A DNA stretch of 43,980 nucleotides from JAFNGF01 sp964567045. GTDB taxonomy: Bacteria > Planctomycetota > Phycisphaerae > Sedimentisphaerales > Anaerobacaceae. This document shows positions 32,349 to 40,318 of the stretch, piece after piece. The position numbers were made by a program, and so were the translations under genes. The notes below the pieces were generated by a model. That model made no database searches. It was not told where the DNA came from and was given only the letters and a program-made list of their open reading frames with translations. The stretch covers positions 1 to 43,980 of the forward strand of contig CAZMLE010000030.1 of NCBI GenBank assembly GCA_964567045.1. The letters are read 5' to 3'. The stretch's first letter is position 1. Every line of letters begins with the position of its first letter.

Positions 32349-32947
32349 TTAGGGACCGCTTCTACGAGTGTCTCCACAGCCAGATTGACCGCTGCTTGCA
32401 GCGCATCCAGCGGCAATTGAGCCGCTGCGGTTTGGTCGAACAATATCGACGCGCGGGCGGGAAATTCCTCATCGGCTCGCCAAACGACGGCGGTTATCGG
32501 GATACGCGGCAATACATACAACTGCACCGAAGCATCGCCGAATTCGCACCGTCTGGCATCAAATTGCTTAGCAGCTTCGTATAGCTGCTCAGGCTGATTG
32601 CCGAATGCCTGCTCCAATTTGTCCGTGGGAAGACTGTGCGGGCCGCGGAAGAAAAACTGTCCGCCGGGTAGCGACTCGGCTGTGACCAGCTTATCGGCAA
32701 CCGGCAGATCCTTGGCATTTATCAAGTACGCAAGGATGCAAAGCTGTTGGACAAATCCTGCCGGCGCCGGCGGCGAACCGGCAGCAGCAGAGAGAATCTC
32801 TCTGTCGGCAAGATTCAACACGTAGTCCGTTTTCAGTAGAGTAACTACGTAGCGGTCGGGATCAGTCAGGTACTGGCACTTTGCCCTTTGCGCGGTTTTG
32901 CGTCCGTCGATCTCAACAAGTTGCTCCCAGAGACGCTCGTTAGGCAT
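32345..32947 (-). CDS. DUF3786-family protein
   Basis: This ~200-residue protein resembles DUF3786 members, with ESLPGGQFFFRGPH and a following LEQAFG as the best-conserved part. I recall the family next to CODH/ACS and corrinoid genes in anaerobes, but no biochemical function is established to my knowledge. The ATG at 32947 is chosen because longer starts would overlap moaB completely in another frame; a TTG a little upstream is possible. The stop codon comes from the 32294-32348 repeat, so the ancestral C-terminus may have been longer. It lies between moaB and cooC. Confidence 0.75.
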   Translation of the reverse strand: MPNERLWEQLVEIDGRKTAQRAKCQYLTDPDRYVVTLLKTDYVLNLADREILSAAAGSPPAPAGFVQQLCILAYLINAKDLPVADKLVTAESLPGGQFFFRGPHSLPTDKLEQAFGNQPEQLYEAAKQFDARRCEFGDASVQLYVLPRIPITAVVWRADEEFPARASILFDQTAAAQLPLDALQAAVNLAVETLVEAVPK

Positions 32948-32973
32948 CGCTCTTGTGCCTGCCAAATAGTCAA

Positions 32974-33453
32974 TTACTCGTGTCCTTTGCCCTGCAGCAT
33001 CTCCATTGCATGGGGCAGAACGTCCAGAATCACTTCCAGCGATTCCGTGACTGCTTTGGGGCTGCCCGGCAGATTGATTATGAGCGTACTTTGGCGGACG
33101 CCGGTTACTGCCCGCGAAAGCATGGCATTTTTCGTTTTTTTCAATCCCTCCTGCCGGATGGCTTCCGCCAAGCCGGGAACCATTCTCTCGCACACCGCAG
33201 AGGTCGCCTCCGGCGTAACGTCGCGAGGTCCAAGCCCAGTGCCGCCTGTGGTAAAAACAATATTCACCTTTAGCACATCGGCAAAATTTATAAGCTCATT
33301 TTGGATGTCACTCCGCTCGTCCGGAACGATTTTATATTCGCAGATCTCAAATCTGTCCGCCGGCAGCATACCCCTAATGGTCTGGCCGCTCACGTCTTGT
33401 CTTTTTTGCCCGGCGCAACTATCGCTAACCGTCAGTATCGCTACTCTCATCAT
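32974..33453 (-). CDS. moaB: Molybdopterin adenylyltransferase-type protein (MoaB/Mog family)
   Basis: This 159-residue protein binds molybdopterin and is expected to adenylylate it before metal insertion. Family motifs are VSDSCAGQ, TTGGTGLGPRDVTPEAT and INLPGSPKAV. It overlaps the MOSC gene by 29 bp and sits in the Mo-cofactor block. Assignment to MoaB or MogA by sequence alone is not secure. Confidence 0.93.
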   Translation of the reverse strand: MMRVAILTVSDSCAGQKRQDVSGQTIRGMLPADRFEICEYKIVPDERSDIQNELINFADVLKVNIVFTTGGTGLGPRDVTPEATSAVCERMVPGLAEAIRQEGLKKTKNAMLSRAVTGVRQSTLIINLPGSPKAVTESLEVILDVLPHAMEMLQGKGHE

Positions 33454-33901
33454 TCGAGTTTAGGACCTCTATGGTATCGCCGACTTTAATTCGGCCTGAT
33501 TTTGTTATCCTGCCAAAGACGCCTTCGCGCGGCATAATACAGTCTCCGATCTGCTGGAAAATCGCACATTTGCCATGACAAAGTTTGCCGAATTGCGTAA
33601 TTTCAATCTCGACCTCGGAACCGAGCCTAAGCTTATTGCCCGGCTTTAGAGACGGTAGGTCAATTCCTTCTGTGGTAATATTCTCTGCAAAATCTCCTGA
33701 TTTTACTTGGGCACCTTTTGCTCTGATTTTTTCGATAGATTCCTCCGCCAGCAGACTGATTTGTCTGTGCCAATTGCCCGCGTGGGCGTCGCCTTCTATG
33801 CCAAAACCAGCTTTGGCCTGAGCAGCCGGTATGTTATGCTTGCTTGTGCCGCGGTTTTGGGAGACAGATATTGCCTTAATCTTGCCTTTTATAGTGGCCA
33901 C
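33425..33901 (-). CDS. MOSC domain protein
   Basis: This 158-residue single MOSC domain has SVSQNRGTSKHNIPAA at the N-terminus, GDAHAGNWHRQISLL, GDFAENITTEG, and the conserved Cys in FGKLCHGKC. MOSC domains transfer sulfur or bind the Mo cofactor. The start is GTG 33901, with GGGGGCAAGA upstream, overlapping moaC by 26 bp; the end overlaps moaB. A role in sulfuration or delivery of the cofactor to formate dehydrogenase is inferred, since no fdhD is seen. Confidence 0.9.
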   Translation of the reverse strand: MATIKGKIKAISVSQNRGTSKHNIPAAQAKAGFGIEGDAHAGNWHRQISLLAEESIEKIRAKGAQVKSGDFAENITTEGIDLPSLKPGNKLRLGSEVEIEITQFGKLCHGKCAIFQQIGDCIMPREGVFGRITKSGRIKVGDTIEVLNSNDESSDTDG

Positions 33902-34331
33902 TCTTGCCCCCGGCTTTTTCCAGCAACTTTATCTGGCTTATGACCATATCTTTGCCCTTGTACTTTAGCATATCGTAAATCGTCAGACAGCCGACACTTA
34001 CGCCGCAAAGGGCCTCCATCTCGACTCCGGTTTTGCCTGTCGATTTAACCGTCACATTTACGCAGACGGATTTTGTCTGGTCGTCGGCAGCAAAGTCAAC
34101 TTTCACCGCCTCAATGCCGATCGGGTGACACATAGGAATCAACGAGGCTGTCGCCTTGACTGCGTTTACCGCGGCAATTTTGGCCGTCTCAAGGACGTTG
34201 CCTTTCGGACATTCTCCCTCCTGTAGGACCTTAAACAACTCCCCGCCAAGCATCACGCAGCCGGCTGCCGTAGCCGTTCTGACGGTGACAGCCTTGCCGC
34301 TTATGTCAATCATCCCTTGCGAATCCTGCAT
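33876..34331 (-). CDS. moaC: Cyclic pyranopterin monophosphate synthase
   Basis: This 151-residue enzyme completes the first stage of Mo-cofactor synthesis with MoaA. Motifs are MIDISGKAVTVRTA, LIPMCHPIGIEAV, TGVEMEALCGVSVG and the Lys-rich end. Length is slightly short but catalytic regions are present. It begins 6 bp after moaA and overlaps the MOSC gene. Confidence 0.96.
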   Translation of the reverse strand: MQDSQGMIDISGKAVTVRTATAAGCVMLGGELFKVLQEGECPKGNVLETAKIAAVNAVKATASLIPMCHPIGIEAVKVDFAADDQTKSVCVNVTVKSTGKTGVEMEALCGVSVGCLTIYDMLKYKGKDMVISQIKLLEKAGGKSGHYKRQD

Positions 34332-34337
34332 TTTCTT

Positions 34338-35147
34338 TCAGCCTCCAATCTGACTCATCAGCCTGTTCCTGCAGGAGCTTCCATTTATCGGTTTCTTCGC
34401 TACAGCTTCGAGCATGGAGCCAGCGATGTCGTGGAAATCTACCCTTATCTCATCATCCGAGAAAAGGCACGGCTTAAGGAATCCATCAGCGGTCAGCCTA
34501 AGCCTGTTGCACCGCCTGCAGTCTGGCGGCCGCTCGGTTTGCAATCGTTTGCTCAAATCGGCCCGGTCATAGAGCGAAAACTGCATAATTTTTTGAAGGT
34601 GTAGGCCCCTCTGCCGGCAAAATGCCGCCATCTGCTCAATATCTTCTTCGGTGGTGTCATCGAGCACAACCATATTAATCTTTATCGCCGTAAAGTTCGC
34701 CTTGAGAGCAGCGTCGACCCCTGCGAGCACCTGGCGCAAATGTCCCCCGCCGGTAATTCGGCGGTATCTTCCGGCATCGAGCGCAACTATCGAGACATTC
34801 AGCCGAGCCAAGCCGTTTTGTTTTAGCTGTGCGGCCTTGGCTGCGAGCCGTGAGCCGTTTGTCGTCATACATACCTGTTCGATGCCCTCGATAGCAGCAA
34901 GTCTTGCCACCAGATGCTCGACGTCCTTTCGCACCAAAGGCTCGCCGCCGGTCAGCCGGACTTTTCTTATGCCCATTCCGGCAGCAACTTCCGTCAATGA
35001 CTCAATCTGCTCGTAGGAGAGAATGTCGCCGGGGTCTTTATGCACAAAAGGTTTGTCGGGCATGCAGTATATGCAGCGGTAATTGCAGCGGTCGGTTACC
35101 GATATTCGCAGGTAATCAATCTTGCGGTTAAATCTGTCTAACAGCAA
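34338..35147 (-). CDS. moaA: MoaA-type radical SAM GTP cyclase, short form
   Basis: The radical SAM motif is CNYRCIYC (C21, C25, C28) after YLRISVTDR; LTGGEPLVRKD and TTNGSRLA are also canonical. The C-terminal second [4Fe-4S] site is CRRCNRLRLTADGFLKPC, and the end MSQIGG is typical. At 269 residues it is about 60 shorter than usual. The lost part lies between KIMQFSL and the second cluster, where the normal protein has the stretch around the substrate-binding Arg residues. The start is TTG 35147, supported by GGGAG 6 bases upstream. It overlaps moeA by 20 bp. Activity as a true MoaA is likely but not certain. Confidence 0.88.
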   Translation of the reverse strand: MLLDRFNRKIDYLRISVTDRCNYRCIYCMPDKPFVHKDPGDILSYEQIESLTEVAAGMGIRKVRLTGGEPLVRKDVEHLVARLAAIEGIEQVCMTTNGSRLAAKAAQLKQNGLARLNVSIVALDAGRYRRITGGGHLRQVLAGVDAALKANFTAIKINMVVLDDTTEEDIEQMAAFCRQRGLHLQKIMQFSLYDRADLSKRLQTERPPDCRRCNRLRLTADGFLKPCLFSDDEIRVDFHDIAGSMLEAVAKKPINGSSCRNRLMSQIGG

Positions 35148-36333
35148 CTGTAGCTCCCTCTTTGATTTCAGTCACACCGGCAGGCACGCATAGCAGCCCA
35201 TCCGCTTCGCACAGGGCGTTAATGTGCGCCGAACCATGATACTCAAGGGCTGTAATCTTGCCATTTTCTCTAAAAACGACCGGCAGCCAAGAGTCTCTCT
35301 CTGTCACTTTTCTTGTTATTGTCTTTTCCAGTTGCCCGCGAGAAAAAGCCGGCTTGAAATCGTGTCCCATCATCCTGTAAAGAAAAGGCTTCACTAACAG
35401 TTCGAACATAACAAAACCCGATACCGGATTACCGGGCAACCCAAAGCAAAAAACCTTCTCGGCAACGCCAAAGACCGTAGGCCGACCCGGCTGAACAGCA
35501 ACCCTCTCGAACAATAGCTTGACATTGTTCTTCTGGAGGATCTCTTTGACAAGATCATAGTCACCCACCGAAACGCCGCCGGATATAACCACAACGTCAT
35601 TCTCAGCCATAGCTTTTTTAAGAGCAGTTTCTATGCCTGCTTGCGTGTCGGCAGTAATTCCATAGTTTTTAGGTGCTGCACCTGCGCTAACAGCCTGTGC
35701 GACCAACTGCGGTCCATTGCTATTTCTGATTTGGCAAGGCGCCAGTTTTTGGTCGGGTTCAACCAGCTCGTCACCGGTTGCTATAATGCCCACCCTCGGC
35801 GCAATTGTCACCAGAGGTCTTGCGCAGCCGCAGCTTGCCAGCGCCGCAATATGCTGGGCCTTGATCAACACACCTGCCCGGAGGATAACATCACCTTTTT
35901 TGACATCTTCGCCTTTGGCGACGATATTACCTAGTGGCACGGCCATCTTGGCCGTGTTTTCACGGGCTGGAAGCCCGTGGCACCGAATCCTGTTATGGGC
36001 AACAGCCTCGGTGTCCTCAATCATAATTACACAATCAGCCCCTTTGGGCACAACCGCGCCGGTCATAATCTTGGCGCACTGATTCTTGCCGATCTTCTTT
36101 TTGGGCATCGCACCGGCTGGTATCGTCTCAATTACCGTAAGCTCATTTGTTAGATCTGCCCGCCGACAGGCGAAGCCATCCATCAGCGACTTATTAAATG
36201 GTGGCATATCTATATCCGAGGCAACATCTTCTGCCAGCACGCGGTTCAAAGCGCGGTCGATGGCCACGCGCTCCGTGGCCAGTTGACGAGCCGAATTCAT
36301 TACAATATCAAATGCTTCTGCGAAACTCTTCAT
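35128..36333 (-). CDS. moeA: Molybdopterin molybdenumtransferase carrying an in-frame repeat
   Basis: This 401-residue enzyme inserts molybdate (or tungstate) into adenylylated molybdopterin. MoeA features are MPPFNKSLMDGFA, IMTGAVVPKGADCVIM, SGGVSVGDYD, PGRPTVFG and GLPGNPVSGF. Residues ~117-134 (RCHGLPARENTAKMAVPL) are encoded by a copy of the GGCACGGGCTTCC palindrome, in frame, where the normal protein has a short loop before GEDVKKGD. The fold around the insert looks intact. It overlaps mobA by 26 bp and moaA by 20 bp. Confidence 0.95.
   Translation of the reverse strand: MKSFAEAFDIVMNSARQLATERVAIDRALNRVLAEDVASDIDMPPFNKSLMDGFACRRADLTNELTVIETIPAGAMPKKKIGKNQCAKIMTGAVVPKGADCVIMIEDTEAVAHNRIRCHGLPARENTAKMAVPLGNIVAKGEDVKKGDVILRAGVLIKAQHIAALASCGCARPLVTIAPRVGIIATGDELVEPDQKLAPCQIRNSNGPQLVAQAVSAGAAPKNYGITADTQAGIETALKKAMAENDVVVISGGVSVGDYDLVKEILQKNNVKLLFERVAVQPGRPTVFGVAEKVFCFGLPGNPVSGFVMFELLVKPFLYRMMGHDFKPAFSRGQLEKTITRKVTERDSWLPVVFRENGKITALEYHGSAHINALCEADGLLCVPAGVTEIKEGATVAVRQI
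35934..35984. repeat. GGCACGGGCTTCC palindrome, copy 2, inside moeA
   Basis: Read on the minus strand it differs from the copy at 26154-26206 over the core by one A deletion in the A-run, one AAG/AGG change and the outermost bases. It contains CACGGGCT/AGCCCGTG and CACGGCCA/TGGCCGTG hairpins. It is entirely within the moeA coding sequence and keeps the reading frame. Confidence 0.9.
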
Positions 36334-37474
36334 AGTCAGCCATTGTATTCAAATTTGAAAGCTCTGTCTCCAGCTCAAGATATTTGACCTTACAATGCGG
36401 GAATGCGTCGCTTATTTTGCGCTTGCCAGATGCAAGCGTCTGGTTTATAGCCGACAGAGCGCTTTTACGGTACACCGCAAAGAGCGGCTCATACCTTCCT
36501 TCGGCGGTAGTGGGAATGACCATGTCCACGTCGTTGGCTTCTGTTAGCATACGCCTGACGAAGCGCAAGTCGATGCGCGGAATGTCACAGGCCACGACGA
36601 AATTGAACTCGTTGGCCGACTCTTCAAGAGCCGAAGCTATGCCCATCAAAGGCCCCTCCTTAGGAGTTCTGTCCGGGACAATCTTGGCACCGAGAAAAGC
36701 CAGACTTTCGCTTTCATCGGCACTTATGAGTATCTGGTCGAATGTGCCGCGAAGCTGCTCGTAGATTATTTGAATCATCGGGCGACCACCTATCGGCAGC
36801 ATACTCTTATCGGTGCCCATTCTGTCGCTGTCGCCTCCTGCCATAATTATCGCAGTCGCGTGCTCCTGCAGCAGCCATCTGCCATCAGCAAGTTTTATGC
36901 GCCCGATGTCAAGGTCAAAGCCGGCGCCGTTTCGGACGACGATTCTGTCGGCGTAGCTTTTTACTTGCCGGGCTGAATCTTTCCAGAATTTTGTATCGCG
37001 GTCTTTGACTATAAGAAAAAGTCCCGGCTCGACCACGTGCCGCAGCGAGTTTGATTCGCAAATCAAAACCGCATCAGGACCGACTATATCCAATAGAGCA
37101 GTCAAGCCCTGCTCCAGATGCGTGTCCATCACGCGCAGCCAGAAAACTTGCTTCGCACCGGCAGCCAGAATTCTTGCCGTATCCTTGTGCGAATGTGCAA
37201 AATATTTGCCCCCGCTCTTGTCTTCGACAAGAAGACGCGGGGGTTTTTTCTCGGTTTCTTCGGTGATTTGAAAATCTCCTGCCAGTGACGAGCAAACCCC
37301 ACAACCTTGGCCGCCGCGAGGACACCGCCCATCGCTAACCTTTATGGTGGTGACCTTTATTCCAACGAGACAGGTGCTTTTGGCGAACCTGCCGATAATG
37401 GCACAGGCCAGCTCGGTCTTGCCCATGCCGCTGCCCGCGGCGCCGATCATGCACATCGAGTCGAGCCTTATCAT
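36308..37474 (-). CDS. MobB-like P-loop domain fused to MobA (Mo-cofactor guanylyltransferase)
   Basis: The 388-residue protein starts with a P-loop NTPase domain (IGAAGSGMGKTEL, residues ~10-22). It contains a Cys group (CPRGGQGCGVC) that could bind a metal or Fe-S cluster. From about residue 207 it is a MobA-type nucleotidyltransferase: AIIMAGGDSDRMGTDKSMLP and VVACDIPRID. MobA attaches GMP to molybdopterin, giving the bis-MGD cofactor expected by formate dehydrogenase. The ATG at 37474 overlaps the previous stop as ATGA. The N-terminal domain is only MobB-like; its role is uncertain. Confidence 0.88.
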   Translation of the reverse strand: MIRLDSMCMIGAAGSGMGKTELACAIIGRFAKSTCLVGIKVTTIKVSDGRCPRGGQGCGVCSSLAGDFQITEETEKKPPRLLVEDKSGGKYFAHSHKDTARILAAGAKQVFWLRVMDTHLEQGLTALLDIVGPDAVLICESNSLRHVVEPGLFLIVKDRDTKFWKDSARQVKSYADRIVVRNGAGFDLDIGRIKLADGRWLLQEHATAIIMAGGDSDRMGTDKSMLPIGGRPMIQIIYEQLRGTFDQILISADESESLAFLGAKIVPDRTPKEGPLMGIASALEESANEFNFVVACDIPRIDLRFVRRMLTEANDVDMVIPTTAEGRYEPLFAVYRKSALSAINQTLASGKRKISDAFPHCKVKYLELETELSNLNTMADYEEFRRSI

Positions 37475-38031
37475 TTTACCCCATGAGCAGTTTGGCACCG
37501 GCTACGGAGCAATTCGATGACCCGCCTGGCGGAATCCGGGCCGCCGGCAGGAAGCGTAATAGCGGGAACGTATGAGTATACCTTCTGGACCAGGCCGACA
37601 AGCTGGTCCCGGACAATTAGTAACACAAGCCCCTTGTCAGCACCAAGCAGCTCATCCACATTCTTGCGCCACCCGCCGCCGTCAAGCTCCCAAGGCCCGA
37701 ATTCGTCTACAACAATAAGATCAGCCGACTTGATGCTTTCCCGTCCCAGAGCAGTCCTGCCGAGTTCAAGCCCCGCTGCTAAAAAAGTGAAGCGTCCTAC
37801 TGCACCACCATCTCTCTTGCGCCGTGCCAGTGGGGCGCGCGTGCCCTGCTGCAGGTCAACCACATCATATCCGACCAACTTGCCGCCAAGAAGAATGCTT
37901 GGCGCCAGTAGTCCAGCCACATCGAATCCATCACCCCGAGCAGTCTGCACAAGAGCCCCGGCTTGGGTGGTCTTGCCCGAGTGCTTCTGACCCGTCCACA
38001 AAATGAGTTGACTCCGTACATTTGCTACCAT
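37471..38031 (-). CDS. THEP1-like nucleoside-triphosphatase
   Basis: This 186-residue P-loop protein has Walker A GQKHSGKTTQ near residue 14, VDLQQGTRAPLA, and Walker B-like VVDEFGPWEL, matching THEP1-type NTPases. The ATG at 38031 overlaps the end of the membrane-protein gene by 7 bp, so the longer in-frame ORF upstream is not used. It is translationally coupled to the MobB/MobA fusion. Its context suggests a job in cofactor metal handling or nucleotide supply, but the substrate is unknown. Confidence 0.85.
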   Translation of the reverse strand: MVANVRSQLILWTGQKHSGKTTQAGALVQTARGDGFDVAGLLAPSILLGGKLVGYDVVDLQQGTRAPLARRKRDGGAVGRFTFLAAGLELGRTALGRESIKSADLIVVDEFGPWELDGGGWRKNVDELLGADKGLVLLIVRDQLVGLVQKVYSYVPAITLPAGGPDSARRVIELLRSRCQTAHGVK

Positions 38032-38672
38032 TTTGCGATAAAAGCTGCGATGCCAAAAACCCACAGGGCCGTCGTCGCTATGGAAATACTGCCCGGAGCC
38101 AGTTTGAATCGCAGCGCAAATGGCATTGTAATCCTCGCTTTGAGCCTCTCGCCGAGCCGAAAGCTCACCGGCACAAGAACGGCGCCGGCCAAGGCGGCGA
38201 TGCTTCCACCGATGCCAACATGACCCAGGAACTTGGAAAGCCCGCCTTGCACCCAGTATTCGTAACGGAATACGTAGGTAATCATCAGAGCGAAAAGACC
38301 GTTGCTCAAGTAAGCGGTGGCCGCAGCTCGCTGCGCTGGCCGCGGGGCAGCGGATAGTGTTCGATTCTTCACTGCCGCGATGCCAAAGAGCAGATCGTAG
38401 CATATCCCCAGCAGAACGATACCCAGAAGGTGACAGGCGAAAAAAGGGGCATTGAGAAACTTGTACAGCATTGCACAGGCTGCAATAAGCGTCGCGGTAC
38501 CCTTGCGCGGGAAATACACTCTGGCAAAAGTCAATATCACAAGCCCAATAACAGTCAGCGGCGCCGACGCATAAGGCACGTGTGCGCGATAGAGAGCACC
38601 GCCCAGCACGGCCTCAGAAATCCCCCACAGCCCACTGAAGAACAGTATCCCCAAGACATAATCCTTCATCAT
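38025..38672 (-). CDS. Multi-pass membrane protein of unknown function
   Basis: The 215-residue protein has about six hydrophobic segments (for example YVLGILFFSGLWGISEAVLGG, LTVIGLVILTFARVYF, LLGIVLLGICYDLLFG and the C-terminal ALWVFGIAAFIA). No catalytic motif is visible. The size and helix pattern would suit an ECF-type substrate-binding component, but I recognise no family. The ATG at 38672 has AGGA 4 bases upstream; 38669 is also possible. It overlaps the THEP1-like gene. In this Mo-cofactor block, import of a metal oxyanion or precursor is a guess only. Confidence 0.75.
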   Translation of the reverse strand: MMKDYVLGILFFSGLWGISEAVLGGALYRAHVPYASAPLTVIGLVILTFARVYFPRKGTATLIAACAMLYKFLNAPFFACHLLGIVLLGICYDLLFGIAAVKNRTLSAAPRPAQRAAATAYLSNGLFALMITYVFRYEYWVQGGLSKFLGHVGIGGSIAALAGAVLVPVSFRLGERLKARITMPFALRFKLAPGSISIATTALWVFGIAAFIAKW

Positions 38673-38679
38673 TCTATCC

Positions 38680-38735
38680 TCGACACTGGATGCCCGATGC
38701 GCGATGCCCGACGAGGATCGAGTATCGGGAATCGT
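38680..38735. repeat. GATGCCCGATGCGCGATGCCCGA-type repeat
   Basis: Words GATGCCCGA and GATGCGCGA are followed by the inverted ATCGGG and GGATCGAGTATC. They fill most of the 79-bp gap between the small gene at 38752 and the membrane-protein gene. It has no coding potential of its own. Confidence 0.6.
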
Positions 38736-38751
38736 TTTGTCCTCTCGGCAG

Positions 38752-38943
38752 TCACGCAAAGCAGCCGAGCTGACACTTAGAGATTCTTATATTGTAGCGG
38801 TTGCAGATCCGTCCGATCAGCCTGACTTTTACCTCGAACTTCTTCGCCAGTTCAAAAGCCTCGGCGCAAGGCAATTCCTTCATCCCGCCAATCTCTCGCA
38901 CTCGTTCGAGAACAGCATCGATCAAACTTTGCTCTTCAGCCAT
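38752..38943 (-). CDS. Small conserved-looking protein, possibly helix-turn-helix
   Basis: This 63-residue protein has a helix-rich N-terminal two-thirds (CAEAFELAKKFEVKVRLIGRICN) that could form a winged-helix or helix-turn-helix, and ends in ISKCQLGCFA. I recall similar CQLGCF-ending small proteins near Mo-cofactor or formate dehydrogenase genes but cannot name a family. The ATG at 38943 is used; the ribosome-binding site is weak. It is the first gene of the long leftward run. A role as regulator or metal sensor is speculation. Confidence 0.6.
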   Translation of the reverse strand: MAEEQSLIDAVLERVREIGGMKELPCAEAFELAKKFEVKVRLIGRICNRYNIRISKCQLGCFA

Positions 38944-39017
38944 TTGCACTTCTGCCGACGATAGAGCGGTATGCAAAGTCCGACATATCGGCTGCCCAAA
39001 GTAACGGCTCGCCCGTT

Positions 39018-40307
39018 CTACAGGACGATTTTCTCATTGGCTGCGTCGAAGCGCGACATTTTGCCATCGCGCAGACTGAGCATACCCATTTGCAGCGCCG
39101 TCTGCACATGGTAGGCAAGGTCCATCGGGCTAAGCGTTTCCTGTTTGTGCTGCCGACAGCAATCAAGAAACTTCTGCCAGTATCCCACGAAATCTTCGCC
39201 GTGCTCAATGACAAAACGCTGCGGCTTTTTCTGCGACCCCTGGGCAGGGATAAAAACGATTTCATTATTTTCGATTGTGAGCGTGCCCTCCCAGCCGCGA
39301 ATCACAGGCAACCGCTGCCCGGAACCGCGACTGCCCGTACCCGGATAGTCATTGCCTTGCGTTCCGAGCACGGCAACCGTGATCTTCTCCGGATAGTCTA
39401 TGAGCATATTGAACGTATCGGGCACTTCCCGCTCCTGGTAACGGAATTTGCCGCCCGTCGCCACGACCGTGCTGGGCATGGTGACACCGAGCATAGATAT
39501 CACCGGCGTCAGGCTGTGCGGGAAAAGATCGGTGCTCGGGCCGCCGGCATAATCCTCATACATCCGCCAGCGGAAGAACCGGCTGACATCAAAAGGCCGC
39601 TTCGGCGCATCGCCCAGAAAAGCTTCCCAGTTCAGTTCGAGCCCAGCCTTGGCGTTCGGGTCATCTATCGGCATACCCCGCTCGCCCCAGTCGCCGACGC
39701 GAAAATAGCCACACTCAGCGTGAATCGGTTGACCGATCAGGCCATCCGCAATCAGTTTTTTCATCTGCTGCCAGGCAGAGTCGGACATGCCCTGCGTGCC
39801 GAGCTGGAAGACCCGTCCGGTCCTTTTCACTTCTGCAGCCAGGCGTTTGGTCAGCTCAAACTGCCGCCAGTGTGTCACCGGCTTCTCGCAATAAACATCT
39901 TTGCCGGCCGCAACTGCATCAATAGCCTGATAACCGTGATGATGATCGGGCGTAGCGATACAGACCACATCGACGTTCGGGTCCGCCAGCAGCTCGTGAT
40001 AATCCGCATAGGCCTTGACGCCGTAGCCTTGTGCACGCTGCTGCAGTCGAGGCCGATAGAGGTCGGAAGCGGCCACGATGTCCACAGCCACTTTTGCCTG
40101 CGTTTTCAGCCAGTGAACCGCCTCAAAATGTGCACCGCTTCGGCCTCCACAGCCGATAAAGCCTACACCGATCCGCTCGTTGGCGCCGCGCACCGGCTGC
40201 GCCGATGCTCCTGCCAGCACATAAGCCGCTGCGGCAGCCCCAGTCCGGCGAACAAACTGACGACGAGTTAATGCGTGCCGCTTGTTCTTCGATCTTTTTT
40301 CCAACAT
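39018..40307 (-). CDS. Gfo/Idh/MocA family oxidoreductase, Tat-exported
   Basis: This 429-residue protein begins with a twin-arginine signal (TRRQFVRRTGAAAAAYVLAG), a Rossmann fold (IGVGFIGCGGRSGAHF), and the family Lys-containing motif DVYCEKPVTHW. Such proteins use a bound NAD(P) to oxidise or rearrange sugars; the exported forms are common in Planctomycetota. The ATG at 40307 has GGAAGGA upstream. It is the last gene of the group with the DUF6807 lipoprotein and the sulfatase. The exact sugar is unknown. Confidence 0.92.
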   Translation of the reverse strand: MLEKRSKNKRHALTRRQFVRRTGAAAAAYVLAGASAQPVRGANERIGVGFIGCGGRSGAHFEAVHWLKTQAKVAVDIVAASDLYRPRLQQRAQGYGVKAYADYHELLADPNVDVVCIATPDHHHGYQAIDAVAAGKDVYCEKPVTHWRQFELTKRLAAEVKRTGRVFQLGTQGMSDSAWQQMKKLIADGLIGQPIHAECGYFRVGDWGERGMPIDDPNAKAGLELNWEAFLGDAPKRPFDVSRFFRWRMYEDYAGGPSTDLFPHSLTPVISMLGVTMPSTVVATGGKFRYQEREVPDTFNMLIDYPEKITVAVLGTQGNDYPGTGSRGSGQRLPVIRGWEGTLTIENNEIVFIPAQGSQKKPQRFVIEHGEDFVGYWQKFLDCCRQHKQETLSPMDLAYHVQTALQMGMLSLRDGKMSRFDAANEKIVL

Positions 40308-40318
40308 AATCCTTCCCC

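Noticed and set aside
39090..40271. 393-residue plus-strand ORF
   Set aside because: It is the antisense shadow of the Gfo/Idh/MocA gene; its product shows no recognisable motif, while the minus-strand protein is a clear family member.
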